NCBI GenBank assembly: GCA_002798275.1
Contig: NWQR01000007.1
Span: 62,001-126,000 of the forward strand
Reading direction: 5' to 3'
Length of the DNA: 64,000 nt
Origin: Lysobacteraceae bacterium NML08-0793
GTDB taxonomy: Bacteria > Pseudomonadota > Gammaproteobacteria > Xanthomonadales > Xanthomonadaceae
How positions within the stretch are numbered: position 1 is the stretch's first letter; the number at the start of each line of letters is the position of its first letter. The notes beneath the pieces were generated by a model that was not told the DNA's origin, did no database searches, and saw only the letters and a program-made list of their open reading frames with translations. Positions 1-10,984 of this stretch are shown here, in pieces. A program made the position numbers and the translations under genes.

Positions 1-333
1 GCCGCACATCGGTGAGGCGCGCTCAGGCACCCATTGGCGCAAAAAGGCCAGTGTTTGCGCCTCGGCCTCGGCCATCGGAACCCCCGCTTCCAGCACGCGC
101 TGCCACAGGCCGGACTTGCCGTGCTGGTTGCGGTTCCATTCGTCCATCGCTTCGAGTTTTTCCAGCGGCTGGGCAATGGCAAGCGCCGGGCCTTCGGCCA
201 GAATGTTGAGATCGCCATCAGTGATGAGGGTGGCGATTTCCAAAATCTCGTCGCGATCGGTATCTAGCCCGGTCATTTCCAGGTCAATCCAGATCAGGCG
301 TTCTTGGGCTTTGTCTTGCATGGGTGTGTTCAT
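1..333 (-). CDS. orn: Oligoribonuclease, 3' part cut by window edge
   Basis: This is the N-terminal 111 codons of oligoribonuclease, a 3'-5' exonuclease of the DEDDh family that degrades 2-5 nt RNAs left by RNA decay. The first acidic motif is visible as [10 protein letters not shown] near residues 15-24, followed by [17 protein letters not shown], as in E. coli Orn. The C-terminal half lies beyond position 1. The start is the ATG at 331-333; a second in-frame ATG four codons later (319-321) is possible. The start overlaps the tadA stop by 4 nt (ATGA), so the two are probably translationally coupled as the last genes of the serC-aroA-tadA-orn run. Confidence 0.93.
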   Translation of the reverse strand, partial: MNTPMQDKAQERLIWIDLEMTGLDTDRDEILEIATLITDGDLNILAEGPALAIAQPLEKLEAMDEWNRNQHGKSGLWQRVLEAGVPMAEAEAQTLAFLRQWVPERASPMCG

Positions 334-827
334 TCGGAAGGTTGCGGGAGTGTGGATAGGGGTTTGCCGCGTTTATTGCGGAAATATTCGCGCAGGCTTT
401 GACCGGCCTGATCGGCGAGGATGCCGCCAGTAACTTCGATACGGTGGTTGTGGCGGGGGTCGGCCAACAGGTTGAATACGCTGCCGGCCGCGCCAGTTTT
501 CGGGTCGTAAGCGCCGAACACCACCCGTGCCAGGCGGGCATGAATCATCGCCATCGCGCACATGGCGCATGGCTCCAGGGTGACATATAGGGTGCAGCCA
601 AGCAGGCGATGATTGCCCAGCAACTGCCCGGCGCGGCGCATGGCAACGATTTCGGCATGGGCGCTGGGGTCGTGCTCGCTGATATTGCGATTCCAGCCTT
701 GGGCAATGACTTTGCCTTCGGCAGACAGCAGCAGCGCACCGACCGGAATCTCATCATCCACACGGGCGCCCTCGGCTGCCAGCGCCAACGCCTGCCGCAT
801 CCAGAAGGCATCATCCACTCGCTCCAT
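330..827 (-). CDS. tadA: tRNA-specific adenosine deaminase TadA
   Basis: The product (165 aa) deaminates adenosine 34 to inosine in tRNA-Arg(ACG). The cytidine-deaminase fold shows the zinc and proton-shuttle motif [11 protein letters not shown] (about residues 55-65) and the second zinc motif [12 protein letters not shown] (about residues 82-93). Length matches the family (about 165-170 aa). The ATG at 825-827 was chosen because it begins [14 protein letters not shown], the usual TadA N-terminus; an open extension upstream lies wholly inside aroA. The gene overlaps the aroA stop by one base and the orn start by four, indicating co-transcription. Confidence 0.95.
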   Translation of the reverse strand: MERVDDAFWMRQALALAAEGARVDDEIPVGALLLSAEGKVIAQGWNRNISEHDPSAHAEIVAMRRAGQLLGNHRLLGCTLYVTLEPCAMCAMAMIHARLARVVFGAYDPKTGAAGSVFNLLADPRHNHRIEVTGGILADQAGQSLREYFRNKRGKPLSTLPQPSE

Positions 828-2143
828 CACCCCTCCTGCAAGCCAAAGCCCAGCTGCTGCATCTGTGCCACAAAGCCGGGATACGAGGTGGCCACATTGG
901 CGGTATCGACAATGCGTACTTCCGCCTTCGCGCATTGCGCCAACACGGCAAAGCTCATCGCGATGCGGTGGTCGCCGTGGCTGTGGATTTCCCCGCCTGC
1001 GGGCGCGCCGCCATGAATATCCGCGCCATCAGGCGTTTCGTCCACGCCAATCCCGAGTGCGCGCAGGCCATCGGCCATCGCCTTGATGCGGTCGGATTCT
1101 TTTACCCGCAATTCCGCTGCGCCACGGATTCGGGTGCGGCCTTTGGCGCAGGCGGCGGCGGCAAACAAGATCGGAAACTCGTCAATCATGTCCGGCACGA
1201 TTTCTGCCGGCACATCTATGCCGCGCAGTGGCGCATGGCGAATGCGCAGGTTGGCGACTTCACCCAATGCGGTTTCTTTGCGATTTTGCAGTTGAATGTC
1301 GGCGCCCATGGCCTGCAAGGCTTGCAAAAGCCCGGTGCGACGCGGGTCGATGCCGATATTGCGCAAGGTGATGTCCGAGCCGGCAATCAGACAGGCGGCG
1401 GTGAGTGCGAAGGCGGCAGAAGAAAAATCCCCCGGCACTTCGATATCGCATGGCGCAAGGCGTTGGCCGCCACGCAGGCGGGCAAAACCGGGGCGATAGT
1501 CGATATCCACGCCGAAAGCCTGCAACATACGCTCGCTGTAATCGCGGGTGGGATGCGGTTCATGCACGCAGGTTTCGCCATTGGCCTGCAAGCCCGCCAG
1601 CAGTATGGCCGATTTCACCTGGGCGCTGGCGACCGGGCTGTGATAGTCGATACCACGCAAGCGGCTGCTCGGGCGAATCGACAGCGGCGGCGTGCCATCT
1701 TGGCCTGTGCGAATGTCTGCCCCCATTTGGGCAAGCGGCTCGGTAACACGGCGCATCGGTCGGCGGCCAAGGGAGGCATCGCCAACCAGTTCGCAGGCAA
1801 ATGGCTGCGCTGACAACAGCCCGGCAAGAAGCCGCATCGCGGTGCCGGAGTTGCCGCAATCAAGCGTGTGCCGAGGCACTTCAAGCCCCTCGATACCCAC
1901 ACCATGCACGATGCGCTCGCCATCGCCGGGGGCATCGATGCGTACCCCAAGGGCTTGAAAAATTCGCGCTGTGGCTTGCGTGTCCTCGCCTTCCAAAAAG
2001 CCGTGGATATGTGAAACGCCATCGGCCAGCGCAGCCAGCATGATGGCGCGATGGGAAATGGATTTATCCCCTGGGGCGGATATTTCACCCCGCAATGGGC
2101 GGCCGGGAGCAGCCACCCAGGTGGTCGGGCGAGATTCAGTCAT
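827..2143 (-). CDS. aroA: 3-phosphoshikimate 1-carboxyvinyltransferase (EPSP synthase)
   Basis: Sixth step of the shikimate pathway: joins PEP to shikimate 3-phosphate. The 438-aa protein has the family landmarks in order: [17 protein letters not shown] (about 22-38), [17 protein letters not shown] (about 95-111, PEP-binding loop), [16 protein letters not shown] (about 350-365) and [11 protein letters not shown] near the C-terminus. The start overlaps the serC stop by 8 nt. serC-aroA adjacency is a common proteobacterial arrangement. Confidence 0.96.
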   Translation of the reverse strand: MTESRPTTWVAAPGRPLRGEISAPGDKSISHRAIMLAALADGVSHIHGFLEGEDTQATARIFQALGVRIDAPGDGERIVHGVGIEGLEVPRHTLDCGNSGTAMRLLAGLLSAQPFACELVGDASLGRRPMRRVTEPLAQMGADIRTGQDGTPPLSIRPSSRLRGIDYHSPVASAQVKSAILLAGLQANGETCVHEPHPTRDYSERMLQAFGVDIDYRPGFARLRGGQRLAPCDIEVPGDFSSAAFALTAACLIAGSDITLRNIGIDPRRTGLLQALQAMGADIQLQNRKETALGEVANLRIRHAPLRGIDVPAEIVPDMIDEFPILFAAAACAKGRTRIRGAAELRVKESDRIKAMADGLRALGIGVDETPDGADIHGGAPAGGEIHSHGDHRIAMSFAVLAQCAKAEVRIVDTANVATSYPGFVAQMQQLGFGLQEG

Positions 2144-3221
2144 GGTGCTTGCGAAACTCGTGCATAAAGCCGATCAGGGCATCTACCGCCGCATCCGGCA
2201 GTGCGTTGTACAGTGAGGCGCGGATGCCACCCAGCGCCTTGTGGCCTTTTAAGCCGATCAATCCGCGCGTCTTTGCCTGTGCCACAAACTCTGCGTCAAG
2301 CTCGGGTGTTGGCAGGAAAAACGGCACATTCATGCAGGAGCGATGCGCCACGGCCACTGGATTGCGATAAAAACCGTTGGAATCATCCAACAGCGCATAG
2401 AGCTTTTGTGCGCGCGCGGCATTGCGCGCGGCAAACGTCGCCACCCCACCCTGCTCGCGCATCCAGGCAAGACACAGGCCAAGCAGATACCAATTGAAAG
2501 TGGGCGGTGTGTTGAGCATGGATTCGCGCTCGAGATGGGCGCGGTAATCCAGAATCGGTGCGCGGCGCTGGCCGCTGCGGCGCAGCAGATCGTGTGCCAC
2601 GATGACCACGGTAATCCCCGAAGGCCCGAGGTTTTTCTGGGCGCCGGCATAAATCAGCCCGTAATCGCGCACCCGGATAGGCCGCGAGGCAATGCTGGAG
2701 CTGAAATCGGCAACCACCGGCACTTGCACATCCAGCGGCAAGTTCAGCGCCACACCGTGAATGGTTTCGTTGTCGGTCACATGCAGATAAGCCGCATCTG
2801 CCGAAAGTCGCCAATTATCGCGGGCAGGCACATTGCAAAAGCCCTGCGCCTCGCTGCTTGCCACGATATGCGCATCCACATACGGCGTGGCCTGCTTCAA
2901 TGCAGTCTTGCCCCAGTGTCCGGTGATGAGATAGTCCGCACGCTGCCCCGGATGCGCCAGATTCAGCGCAATCAAGGCCTGCTGCAAAGTCGCCCCCCCC
3001 TGCATGAACAGCACGGCATAGTCGTCCGGCACATGCAGCAATGCCCGCAAATCCGCCTCGGCCTGTGCGGCCAGCGTCATGAAGTCGGCACTGCGATGAC
3101 TGATTTCCGCAACCGATGCGCCGATATCCTGCCAGTTCAGCAGCGCCGCTTGCGCCTTGCGCAAAACCGCCTCGGGCAAGGTTGCAGGGCCGGCACTGAA
3201 ATTGAATACACGCTGGGACAT
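2136..3221 (-). CDS. serC: Phosphoserine aminotransferase SerC
   Basis: PLP-dependent transamination of 3-phosphohydroxypyruvate to phosphoserine (serine synthesis), with a parallel role in pyridoxal phosphate synthesis. The 361-aa protein starts [20 protein letters not shown], the standard SerC N-terminus, so the ATG at 3219-3221 was taken rather than a 12-codon-longer reading. The PLP lysine lies in [12 protein letters not shown] (about residues 186-197). First gene of the overlapping serC-aroA-tadA-orn set. Confidence 0.95.
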   Translation of the reverse strand: MSQRVFNFSAGPATLPEAVLRKAQAALLNWQDIGASVAEISHRSADFMTLAAQAEADLRALLHVPDDYAVLFMQGGATLQQALIALNLAHPGQRADYLITGHWGKTALKQATPYVDAHIVASSEAQGFCNVPARDNWRLSADAAYLHVTDNETIHGVALNLPLDVQVPVVADFSSSIASRPIRVRDYGLIYAGAQKNLGPSGITVVIVAHDLLRRSGQRRAPILDYRAHLERESMLNTPPTFNWYLLGLCLAWMREQGGVATFAARNAARAQKLYALLDDSNGFYRNPVAVAHRSCMNVPFFLPTPELDAEFVAQAKTRGLIGLKGHKALGGIRASLYNALPDAAVDALIGFMHEFRKHHD

Positions 3222-3287
3222 GGGGAGCTGGCCGTAATCGGTCGGGCATCGCAACACAGTAAAACGCCAATGGCAAGGGGGACGGGC

Positions 3288-4118
3288 CTACCTCACGCCA
3301 AACCAGAGCAAAGCCGCCAGAACGGCGGCACTCGAAATGGCGGCCAACAGCAACCAAGGCATCTGCGCACGGCGTGCCGGTAGATTGTCTTCGTGCACTT
3401 GTTGCGCCACGGCCACGGGCTTTTGTGCGGCCGCGAGCACGGCGGCAGACTGGTTGGGCGCCTCCACCAGATAGCGGCTACCCGGCGCGAAAACCAGCTG
3501 ATCGCCATGCTGCAATTGCGCAAGCATCAGCTGCTCGCCATTGAGCTGCACGGTCGGCTGTCCCTGCGGTACTTGCAACCAAATTTGTCCCTGCTGGCAA
3601 TGAACGTGCGCCACGATGTCCGTCTGCCCTTCCAGCACGATATCCGCACCCTTGCCGCCCACTTTCAGCGGCCGGTCAATCAGTAGTGCCCGACCATGGT
3701 CGGTGCCGCACAAACCGCGCAGCACAGGCACCGGCAGTTTTTCCGGTGTGTTATCGGCAAAAAACGCGGGTGGCGCTTTGGCAGCACGCTCGCCCTCCTC
3801 GCCCACGCGCATCTCCACGCCCTCGCAATGGATGGTATCGCCAGGATGCAGCAGCGCAAGGCTCCGTACCGGCCGACCATTGACATGCACACCGGCCACG
3901 CCTTCTGCCACATGCAGCCACAGGCCACGCGCATCCAGACAAAAATCAATCAACGAGCCAGTGCCATCGCGCGCAACCATCAGGCCGCGATCAAAGTCCG
4001 GGTCACGGCAAAGCCGGCTCACCCCGTGATGCAGCGGCAGATCGCTGTGCTGGTGGTCGGGGAAGCGCAGAATGAGTTGGGGCAGTCGGGGGATATTCAC
4101 AACGCGAGATTTTGGCAT
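3288..4118 (-). CDS. FHA-domain protein with C-terminal membrane anchor
   Basis: A 276-aa protein that appears to contain two forkhead-associated (FHA-type) modules. One is at about residues 8-115 (LPLHHGVSRLCRDPDFDRG then GVHVNGRPVRSLALLHPGD), the second at about 140-230 (GRALLIDRPLKVGGKGADI, then TVQLNGEQLMLAQLQHGDQL). These are followed by a linker and one membrane helix (WLLLAAISSAAVLAALLWF, about 253-271) at the extreme C-terminus. FHA modules bind phosphothreonine peptides; partner and pathway are unknown. The ATG at 4116-4118 (MPKSRVVNIPRL) was chosen over upstream options that run into the divergent promoter region. It lies upstream of serC on the same strand with a 66-nt gap. Confidence 0.8.
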   Translation of the reverse strand: MPKSRVVNIPRLPQLILRFPDHQHSDLPLHHGVSRLCRDPDFDRGLMVARDGTGSLIDFCLDARGLWLHVAEGVAGVHVNGRPVRSLALLHPGDTIHCEGVEMRVGEEGERAAKAPPAFFADNTPEKLPVPVLRGLCGTDHGRALLIDRPLKVGGKGADIVLEGQTDIVAHVHCQQGQIWLQVPQGQPTVQLNGEQLMLAQLQHGDQLVFAPGSRYLVEAPNQSAAVLAAAQKPVAVAQQVHEDNLPARRAQMPWLLLAAISSAAVLAALLWFGVR

Positions 4119-4165
4119 ACCGCGCACTACAATGCCGCTTTCCATACATCTTGTGCCCACAGACC

Positions 4166-4441
4166 ATGAGCAATATCAATATCGTCCATCCCACCACCCT
4201 TGAGATGGACAAGGCACGCAGCGCAGTTGACCAGGTGGCCGCCAAGCTGACCCAGGAGTACGGCCTTGTCTGCCAATGGCAAGGCGACATGCTGCGCTTT
4301 GAGCGTCCTGGCGTGAATGGCAGCATTCAGCTGATGCCTCAACAGGTGCACTTCAACGCCGAACTTGGCTTTCCCTTCTCTGCCATGCAGGACATGCTCG
4401 AAAGCGCCGTGCGCAAGGCGCTTGCCGAAAGGCTCGGCTAA
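4166..4441 (+). CDS. Polyhydroxyalkanoic acid system-type small protein
   Basis: A 91-aa cytosolic protein resembling the PHA granule region family (polyhydroxyalkanoic acid system proteins): N-terminal ARSAVDQVAAKLTQEYGLVC, then RFERPGVNGSIQLMPQQVHF, and a C-terminal helix. Such proteins sit near PHA genes in some proteobacteria and alone in others; no PHA synthase is in this window, so the role is uncertain. The start is the ATG at 4166 (MSNINIVHPTTLEMDKARS). It is divergent from the FHA gene, with 47 nt between start codons. Confidence 0.7.
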   Translation: MSNINIVHPTTLEMDKARSAVDQVAAKLTQEYGLVCQWQGDMLRFERPGVNGSIQLMPQQVHFNAELGFPFSAMQDMLESAVRKALAERLG

Positions 4442-4469
4442 GCCCGAAGCAAATGCACATAAAAAATAC

Positions 4470-4498
4470 TTGGCAAATACCAAAAGCCTGCTTATACT
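4470..4498 (+). promoter_or_regulatory. Sigma70-type promoter of tRNA-Val
   Basis: A -35 hexamer TTGGCA (4470-4475) and a -10 hexamer TATACT (4493-4498) are separated by exactly 17 bp. The -10 box lies 14 nt upstream of the tRNA 5' end. The sequence between the -10 box and the tRNA is GC-rich (GCGCAGCC), like a stable-RNA discriminator. Confidence 0.7.
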
Positions 4499-4512
4499 GC
4501 GCAGCCTCCTTC

Positions 4513-4587
4513 GGGCAGTTAGCTCAGCGGTAGAGCATTGCCTTCACACGGCAAGGGTCGCAGGTTCGATCCCTGCACTGCCCACCA
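4513..4587 (+). tRNA. tRNA-Val (anticodon CAC)
   Basis: A 75-nt cloverleaf with encoded CCA. The acceptor stem GGGCAGT pairs with ACTGCCC, the D-arm contains AGCTCAGCGGTAGAGC, the anticodon stem TTGCC/GGCAA encloses loop TTCACAC (anticodon CAC at 4545-4547), and the T-arm is GCAGG TTCGATC CCTGC. It decodes GUG valine codons. It has its own promoter and terminator. Confidence 0.97.
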
Positions 4588-4596
4588 AAGGAACAC

Positions 4597-4624
4597 AAGC
4601 CCGGCATTGCCGGGCTTTTTGCTT
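4597..4624 (+). terminator. Rho-independent terminator after tRNA-Val
   Basis: A perfect 9-bp hairpin AAGCCCGGC / GCCGGGCTT with loop ATT (4597-4617) is followed by TTTGCTTTT. It ends the tRNA transcript and lies at the 3' end of the convergent selO gene, so it may also act on that transcript. Confidence 0.85.
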
Positions 4625-4632
4625 TTAGCGCT

Positions 4633-6183
4633 TCATGACGAGCAAGACAGCATCGAGCAGCCGGGTTTGTGGCGGGCAGTCTCGGGGCGGCGGGCGATGT
4701 AGGCAGTGTCGCCAGGCTGTACTTGATACGGGTTGCGCAGCAGTTCGAGCAGGCTATGGATGGCGCTCTCATCGCCTTGTTCGGCCTGTTCGATGGCCGA
4801 TTGCACCAGCCAATTGCGCAGGATGAAGCGCGGGTTGGCGGCGCAGCAGATTCGGCTGCGATCGGTTTCGCTTTGGGCGCTGTGTTCGAGGGCGCTGCGG
4901 TAGTCGGCCAGCCAAGTGTTTAGCGCATCGGCGTGAGCAAGGCGTTTTTCCTGACTGTAGAAGCTTTCGGAAAAACTGTCCGGGCGCAAGTCGTCGGCAG
5001 CCTGTTCGCTCAGGGTGCGGAAGAACAGGGTCATGTCCACTTCTGCCGCCTGCATCCAGCCTTGCAGGCGGCGCATCAAATCTAGCGCCTGTGGGTTGTC
5101 GGCGGGCAGTCCCAGCTTCTTACAGGCGTTGTCGCGCTCGGCCTGGGCGTAGGTTTGGCCGTAGTGTTGCAGAGCAGCGTGGAGCGGTGCGGCATCGTCG
5201 AATAACGGCGAGAGGGCAACAGCCAGCTGTTGCAGGTTCCAAAGTGCGATGCGAGGCTGGAAGCCGAAGCGGTAGCGCCCCTGACGGTCGCTGGTGTTGG
5301 GGGTGAAGTCGGGGTCGTAATCGTCCAGCCAGCCGTAGGGGCCGTAGTCGATGGTTAGTCCAGTGATACCGAGGTTGTCAGTATTCATCACGCCATGCAC
5401 AAAACCGACACGCATCCATTCGGCCATCAATTTGGCGGTGCGCTCGGCCACTTCGGCAAACCAGGCGGCATGGCGATCATCGCGTCCGACCAAGTGCGGG
5501 AAATCGTGCGCGATGCAGAATTCGACCAATTGCCGCAACAGGCCGATATCCCCACGCGAGGCCGGTAGCTCGAAATGTCCGAAGCGCAGGAATGTGGGCG
5601 CGGCGCGACAGACGATGGCACCCGGCTCGGGCCGGGTATGGCCGTTGTAGAACATGTCGCGCATGACGCTTTCGCCGGTGGCGACCAATGACAAAGCGCG
5701 TGTGGTCGGGATGCCGAGGTGGTGCATGGCTTCGCTGCACAGAAATTCGCGGATTGAGGAGCGCAACACCGCGCGACCATCGCCCATGCGCGAGTACGGC
5801 GTCTGCCCTGCCCCTTTCAGTTGCAAGACCCAATGCGCGCCATCCGGGACGCGTACTTCGCCCAGCGTGATGGCGCGACCATCGCCCAGCTGTCCGGCCC
5901 AGCTGCCGAATTGGTGTCCTCCGTAGTTGCTGGCATGGGATTGCATGCCGGGCAGCAGGCGATTGCCAGCGAACACTTCGGCAAAGGTTTCACTTTGTGC
6001 CTCCTGCGGACTCAGACCCAGGGTTGCGAGCATGTCCGGCGAGGCGGCAATCAGGCGCGGCGCGGGCACGGGGCTTGGCTCGACGGCCGACCACAAGGCG
6101 CCTGTGACCTGGCGACGCTGGTTGAGCGGATTGGGGTCTTGCGGCAATTGCGTGGTGAAGCAGTTGTCGAAGGCAAGGTTCAT
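4633..6183 (-). CDS. selO: Protein adenylyltransferase SelO (YdiU/UPF0061 family)
   Basis: A 516-aa pseudokinase-fold enzyme; family members transfer AMP from ATP to protein side chains and act in redox stress. Visible family blocks are SHASNYGGHQFGSWAGQLGD (about 82-101), VLQLKGAGQTPYSRMGDGRA (about 119-138), RDMFYNGHTRPEPGAIVCR (about 175-193) and MNTDNLGITGLTIDYGPYG (about 261-279). The last four residues are SCSS, matching the conserved C-terminal redox tail where animal SelO has selenocysteine; here the codon is ordinary Cys. Full length. Divergent from nqrA with 170 nt between, in which I see no convincing promoter. Confidence 0.93.
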   Translation of the reverse strand: MNLAFDNCFTTQLPQDPNPLNQRRQVTGALWSAVEPSPVPAPRLIAASPDMLATLGLSPQEAQSETFAEVFAGNRLLPGMQSHASNYGGHQFGSWAGQLGDGRAITLGEVRVPDGAHWVLQLKGAGQTPYSRMGDGRAVLRSSIREFLCSEAMHHLGIPTTRALSLVATGESVMRDMFYNGHTRPEPGAIVCRAAPTFLRFGHFELPASRGDIGLLRQLVEFCIAHDFPHLVGRDDRHAAWFAEVAERTAKLMAEWMRVGFVHGVMNTDNLGITGLTIDYGPYGWLDDYDPDFTPNTSDRQGRYRFGFQPRIALWNLQQLAVALSPLFDDAAPLHAALQHYGQTYAQAERDNACKKLGLPADNPQALDLMRRLQGWMQAAEVDMTLFFRTLSEQAADDLRPDSFSESFYSQEKRLAHADALNTWLADYRSALEHSAQSETDRSRICCAANPRFILRNWLVQSAIEQAEQGDESAIHSLLELLRNPYQVQPGDTAYIARRPETARHKPGCSMLSCSS

Positions 6184-6320
6184 GCGGAAATGGCCGGGAT
6201 TTCACGGGATTGGCGCTGCCCTATGTGGGTTTTTGACGCAGCAATCACAAGTTCCGGTTTGGCTTCCGTTAAGATACCCTGCCCTTGATGCAGCCCCGCC
6301 CGGGCTGCTTGCAGGTATAG

Positions 6321-7697
<1,377 letters not shown>

Positions 7698-7698
7698 A

Positions 7699-8910
7699 AT
7701 GGGCTTGAGATCCTGGCTTGAAAAAATGGAGCCGCACGTTCACAAGGGCGGCAAATACGAGAAGTGGTATGCCCTGCACGAAGCGGTGGATACCTTCTTC
7801 TATCGTCCCGGCAGTGTGACCCGAGCCAATGCCCATGTGCGCGACAGCATCGACTTGAAGCGCATCATGATTCTGGTCTGGCTGTGCACCTTCCCGGCGA
7901 TGTTCTTCGGCATGTGGAATGCGGGTTATCAGGCCAATCTGGTTCTGACCGCGCAGCCAGAGCTTTTGGCTGCACAAACCGACTGGCGCTATGCCGCGAT
8001 GGCAGCTCTTGGCGGCTTCAACCCGGCCAGTGTGTACGACAACATGATGCTGGGCGCGCTGTATTTCGTGCCGATTTACGCCGTCACCTTTGCTGTCGGC
8101 GGCTTCTGGGAAATCCTGTTTGCCTCCATCCGCCGCCATGAAGTCAACGAGGGCTTTTTCGTTACTTCGGTGCTGTTTGCGCTCACCCTGCCGCCGACCA
8201 TTCCGCTGTGGCAAGTCGCGCTTGGCATCAGCTTTGGCGTGGTGCTGGGCAAGGAAGTATTTGGCGGCACCGGCAAGAACTTCATCAACCCGGCGCTGGC
8301 AGGACGCGCCTTTCTGTTCTTTGCCTATCCGGCTTCACTCTCGGGCGATGCAGTATGGAATGTCGTCGATGGTTATGCCGGTGCCACCGCGCTTAGCGTG
8401 GCCTCCAGCCAGGGCATTGATGCCGTGGTCGCAGGCGGTCTTGACTGGCGGGATGCCTTCTTGGGCTTCATGCCCGGGGCGATTGGCGAAACCAGCACGC
8501 TCGCCATCCTGATTGGCGGCATCGCCCTGCTCGTCATGCGCATTGCCGCCTGGCGGATTGTGGCCGGGGTGATGCTGGGCATGGTCGCCTTCAGCCTGTT
8601 GCTGAACGCAATTGGCTCGGACAGCAATCCGATGTTCGCCCTGCCTTGGTACTGGCATCTGGTGCTGGGTGGCTATGCCTTCGGCATGATGTTCATGGCC
8701 ACCGACCCGGTATCGGCGGCCATGACCAATACCGGCAAGTGGATTTTCGGTGCACTGATCGGCGTGATGGTGGTGATGATTCGTGTCATCAACCCGGCCT
8801 TCCCCGAGGGCATGATGCTGGCGATTTTGTTTGCCAATCTGTTCGCGCCGCTGATTGACCATTTCGTCATCCGCGCCAACATCAAACGGAGAGCCAAGCG
8901 TCATGAGTAA
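7699..8910 (+). CDS. nqrB: Na+-translocating NADH:quinone reductase subunit B
   Basis: Polytopic membrane subunit (403 aa) holding a covalently bound FMN and riboflavin, part of the Na+ channel and quinone site. The FMN-attachment region is [17 protein letters not shown] (about residues 257-273), where the conserved threonine follows GE. Other family blocks are [14 protein letters not shown] (about 45-58) and [20 protein letters not shown] (about 181-200). The stop overlaps the nqrC start by 8 nt. Confidence 0.96.
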   Translation: MGLRSWLEKMEPHVHKGGKYEKWYALHEAVDTFFYRPGSVTRANAHVRDSIDLKRIMILVWLCTFPAMFFGMWNAGYQANLVLTAQPELLAAQTDWRYAAMAALGGFNPASVYDNMMLGALYFVPIYAVTFAVGGFWEILFASIRRHEVNEGFFVTSVLFALTLPPTIPLWQVALGISFGVVLGKEVFGGTGKNFINPALAGRAFLFFAYPASLSGDAVWNVVDGYAGATALSVASSQGIDAVVAGGLDWRDAFLGFMPGAIGETSTLAILIGGIALLVMRIAAWRIVAGVMLGMVAFSLLLNAIGSDSNPMFALPWYWHLVLGGYAFGMMFMATDPVSAAMTNTGKWIFGALIGVMVVMIRVINPAFPEGMMLAILFANLFAPLIDHFVIRANIKRRAKRHE

Positions 8911-9694
8911 TTCGCAAGAATCCATCGGGCGCACCCTGACCGTCGCCTTGCTGGTCTGTCTGGTCTGCTCGGTCGTGGTGGCCGGTGCGGCGGTGGGCTT
9001 GAAGCCGACCCAAGTGGTCAACCGACAGCTCGACAAGCAGCGCAATATCCTGATGATTGCCGGGCTGGCCGATGCCGCCACCCCCGATGGCGAGGTCAAG
9101 CGCATTTTCGATACCCGCATCAAACCGCGCGTAGTGGAGCTCGACAGCGGGCGCTACAGCGAGACGCAAAACCCGGAAACCTTCGATCCGCTGGTGGCCG
9201 CCAAAGACCCGGCGCAATCGCGGGCACTCAGCGCCGACGAGGACATCGCCTCGATTCGCCGCCGCGAAAATTACAGCGTGGTGTATCTGGTCGAAGATGC
9301 CGCCGGCAAGACGGAAACACTGATTCTGCCGGTGCGTGGCTATGGGCTGTGGTCCACCCTGTACGGCTTTATCGCCCTGAAGAGCGATTACAACACCATC
9401 GCTGGTTTCGGCTTTTATCAGCATGGCGAAACCCCCGGGTTGGGCGGCGAGGTGGACAATCCACGCTGGAAGGCGCTTTGGCAGGGCAAACAGATACTGG
9501 ATGCGCAGGGCGCGCTGGACATCAACGTAATCAAGGGCACGGTTGACCCGGCAAGCCCGCGTGCGCTGCATCAGGTCGATGGCCTGGCCGGTGCCACCCT
9601 CACCAGCAACGGGGTGAACAATCTGCTGCATTTCTGGCTTGGCCAACAAGGCTTCGAGCCACTACTGGCCCATTTGCGGGCGGGAGAAATTTAA
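8903..9694 (+). CDS. nqrC: Na+-translocating NADH:quinone reductase subunit C
   Basis: Subunit C (263 aa) has one N-terminal membrane helix ([20 protein letters not shown], about 11-30) and a large periplasmic FMN-binding domain. The flavinylation motif is [13 protein letters not shown] (about 232-244); ApbE attaches FMN through phosphodiester linkage to the Thr of GAT. The first motif residue is Ala where many NqrC have Ser, which the consensus tolerates. The ATG at 8903 ([14 protein letters not shown]) was chosen because it overlaps nqrB by 8 nt; an open extension upstream is inside nqrB. Confidence 0.95.
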   Translation: MSNSQESIGRTLTVALLVCLVCSVVVAGAAVGLKPTQVVNRQLDKQRNILMIAGLADAATPDGEVKRIFDTRIKPRVVELDSGRYSETQNPETFDPLVAAKDPAQSRALSADEDIASIRRRENYSVVYLVEDAAGKTETLILPVRGYGLWSTLYGFIALKSDYNTIAGFGFYQHGETPGLGGEVDNPRWKALWQGKQILDAQGALDINVIKGTVDPASPRALHQVDGLAGATLTSNGVNNLLHFWLGQQGFEPLLAHLRAGEI

Positions 9695-9697
9695 GTC

Positions 9698-10366
9698 ATG
9701 GCACAACCCACCATTCGGCAGGTACTTTTTGACCCCATCGTCCAGAACAACCCGATTGGCCTGCAAATCCTCGGCATCTGTTCGGCGCTGGCGGTTACCT
9801 CCAACCTCAAAACCGCGCTGGTCATGTCCATCGCACTGACCTTGGTAACCGGCTTTTCCAGCCTGTTCATCTCCACCATCCGCATGCAGATTCCCGCCTC
9901 CATCCGCATGATTGTGCAGATGGTGATCATTGCTTCGCTGGTGATCGTGGTCGATCAGGCGCTGAAAGCCTTTGCCTATTCGCTGTCCAAGCAACTGTCG
10001 GTGTTTGTTGGCCTCATCATCACCAACTGCATCGTGATGGGGCGCGCCGAAGCCTTCGCCATGCAGAACCCGCCGCTGCTGTCGTTCTTTGACGGCATCG
10101 GCAATGGCTTGGGCTACAGCGCCATGCTGATGCTGCTGGGCGTGATCCGCGAGCTGTTTGGCGCAGGCAAGCTGTTTGGCGTCACCATCTTGCCAACCGT
10201 CAATGATGGCGGTTGGTATGTACCCAACGGCATGCTGCTGCTGCCACCTTCGGCGTTCTTTCTGATTGGCCTCATCATCTGGGCGCTGCGTACCTGGAAA
10301 GGCAACCAAAAAGAAGCACCGCCCTACCAAATGGCGGCGCATGTCTGCGACCGGGAGGGCATCTGA
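9698..10366 (+). CDS. nqrD: Na+-translocating NADH:quinone reductase subunit D
   Basis: Integral membrane subunit (222 aa, about six helices), homologous to RnfE. Family blocks are [20 protein letters not shown] (about 11-30) and [20 protein letters not shown] (about 103-122), the latter carrying the conserved Cys that helps hold the intramembrane iron-sulfur centre shared with NqrE. It ends in a TGATG overlap with nqrE. Confidence 0.96.
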   Translation: MAQPTIRQVLFDPIVQNNPIGLQILGICSALAVTSNLKTALVMSIALTLVTGFSSLFISTIRMQIPASIRMIVQMVIIASLVIVVDQALKAFAYSLSKQLSVFVGLIITNCIVMGRAEAFAMQNPPLLSFFDGIGNGLGYSAMLMLLGVIRELFGAGKLFGVTILPTVNDGGWYVPNGMLLLPPSAFFLIGLIIWALRTWKGNQKEAPPYQMAAHVCDREGI

Positions 10367-10974
10367 TGGAACACTATCTCAGCCTTTTTTTCCGTGCCGT
10401 GTTCGTGGAGAACATGGCGCTGGCCTTCTTCTTGGGCATGTGCACCTTCATCGCCATTTCCAAGAAGGTGGAAACCGCCATCGGTCTTGGTATCGCCGTG
10501 GTGGTGGTACAAGCCATTACCGTGCCGGCCAACAACCTGATTTACACCTATTTGCTCAAGGATGGCGCGCTGGCCTGGGCAGGCTTGCCAGAGGTGGATT
10601 TGAGCTTTCTGGGACTGCTGTCCTATATCGGCGTGATTGCTGCCATCGTGCAAATCTTGGAAATGCTGTTGGATAAATACGTGCCCAGCCTCTACAACGC
10701 GCTGGGCGTGTTCCTGCCGCTGATTACCGTGAACTGCGCCATCATGGGCGGCACCTTGTTTATGGTGCAGCGTGATTACAACTTGGCCGAGAGCGCCGTG
10801 TATGGTGTGGGCTCGGGGCTGTCTTGGGCGCTGGCGATTACCGCCCTGGCCGGTATCCGTGAAAAGCTCAAATACAGCGATGTGCCCTCCGGCCTGCAAG
10901 GGCTGGGCATCACTTTCATCATCATCGGCCTGATGGCATTGGGCTTCATGTCGTTCTCCGGCGTGCAACTGTAA
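10366..10974 (+). CDS. nqrE: Na+-translocating NADH:quinone reductase subunit E
   Basis: Integral membrane subunit (202 aa), homologous to RnfA and pseudo-symmetric with NqrD. Blocks are [20 protein letters not shown] (about 10-29, with conserved Cys) and [20 protein letters not shown] (about 113-132). The start at 10366 gives [13 protein letters not shown], the expected N-terminus, and shares one base with the nqrD stop; a longer in-frame reading starting inside nqrD is not supported. Confidence 0.95.
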   Translation: MEHYLSLFFRAVFVENMALAFFLGMCTFIAISKKVETAIGLGIAVVVVQAITVPANNLIYTYLLKDGALAWAGLPEVDLSFLGLLSYIGVIAAIVQILEMLLDKYVPSLYNALGVFLPLITVNCAIMGGTLFMVQRDYNLAESAVYGVGSGLSWALAITALAGIREKLKYSDVPSGLQGLGITFIIIGLMALGFMSFSGVQL

Positions 10975-10984
10975 GGAGCAAAAG

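Noticed and set aside
935-1813. Long open frames opposite aroA, selO, nqrA, btuB and metH
   Set aside because: All lie antisense to well-supported genes and show no domain or ribosome site.
4513-4624. tRNA-Val as attachment site of an integrated island
   Set aside because: No integrase, no repeat of the tRNA 3' end and normal housekeeping genes on both sides.
4633-4650. Selenocysteine codon in selO
   Set aside because: The tail codon is an ordinary Cys codon and the frame closes with a normal stop; no UGA-Sec is needed.
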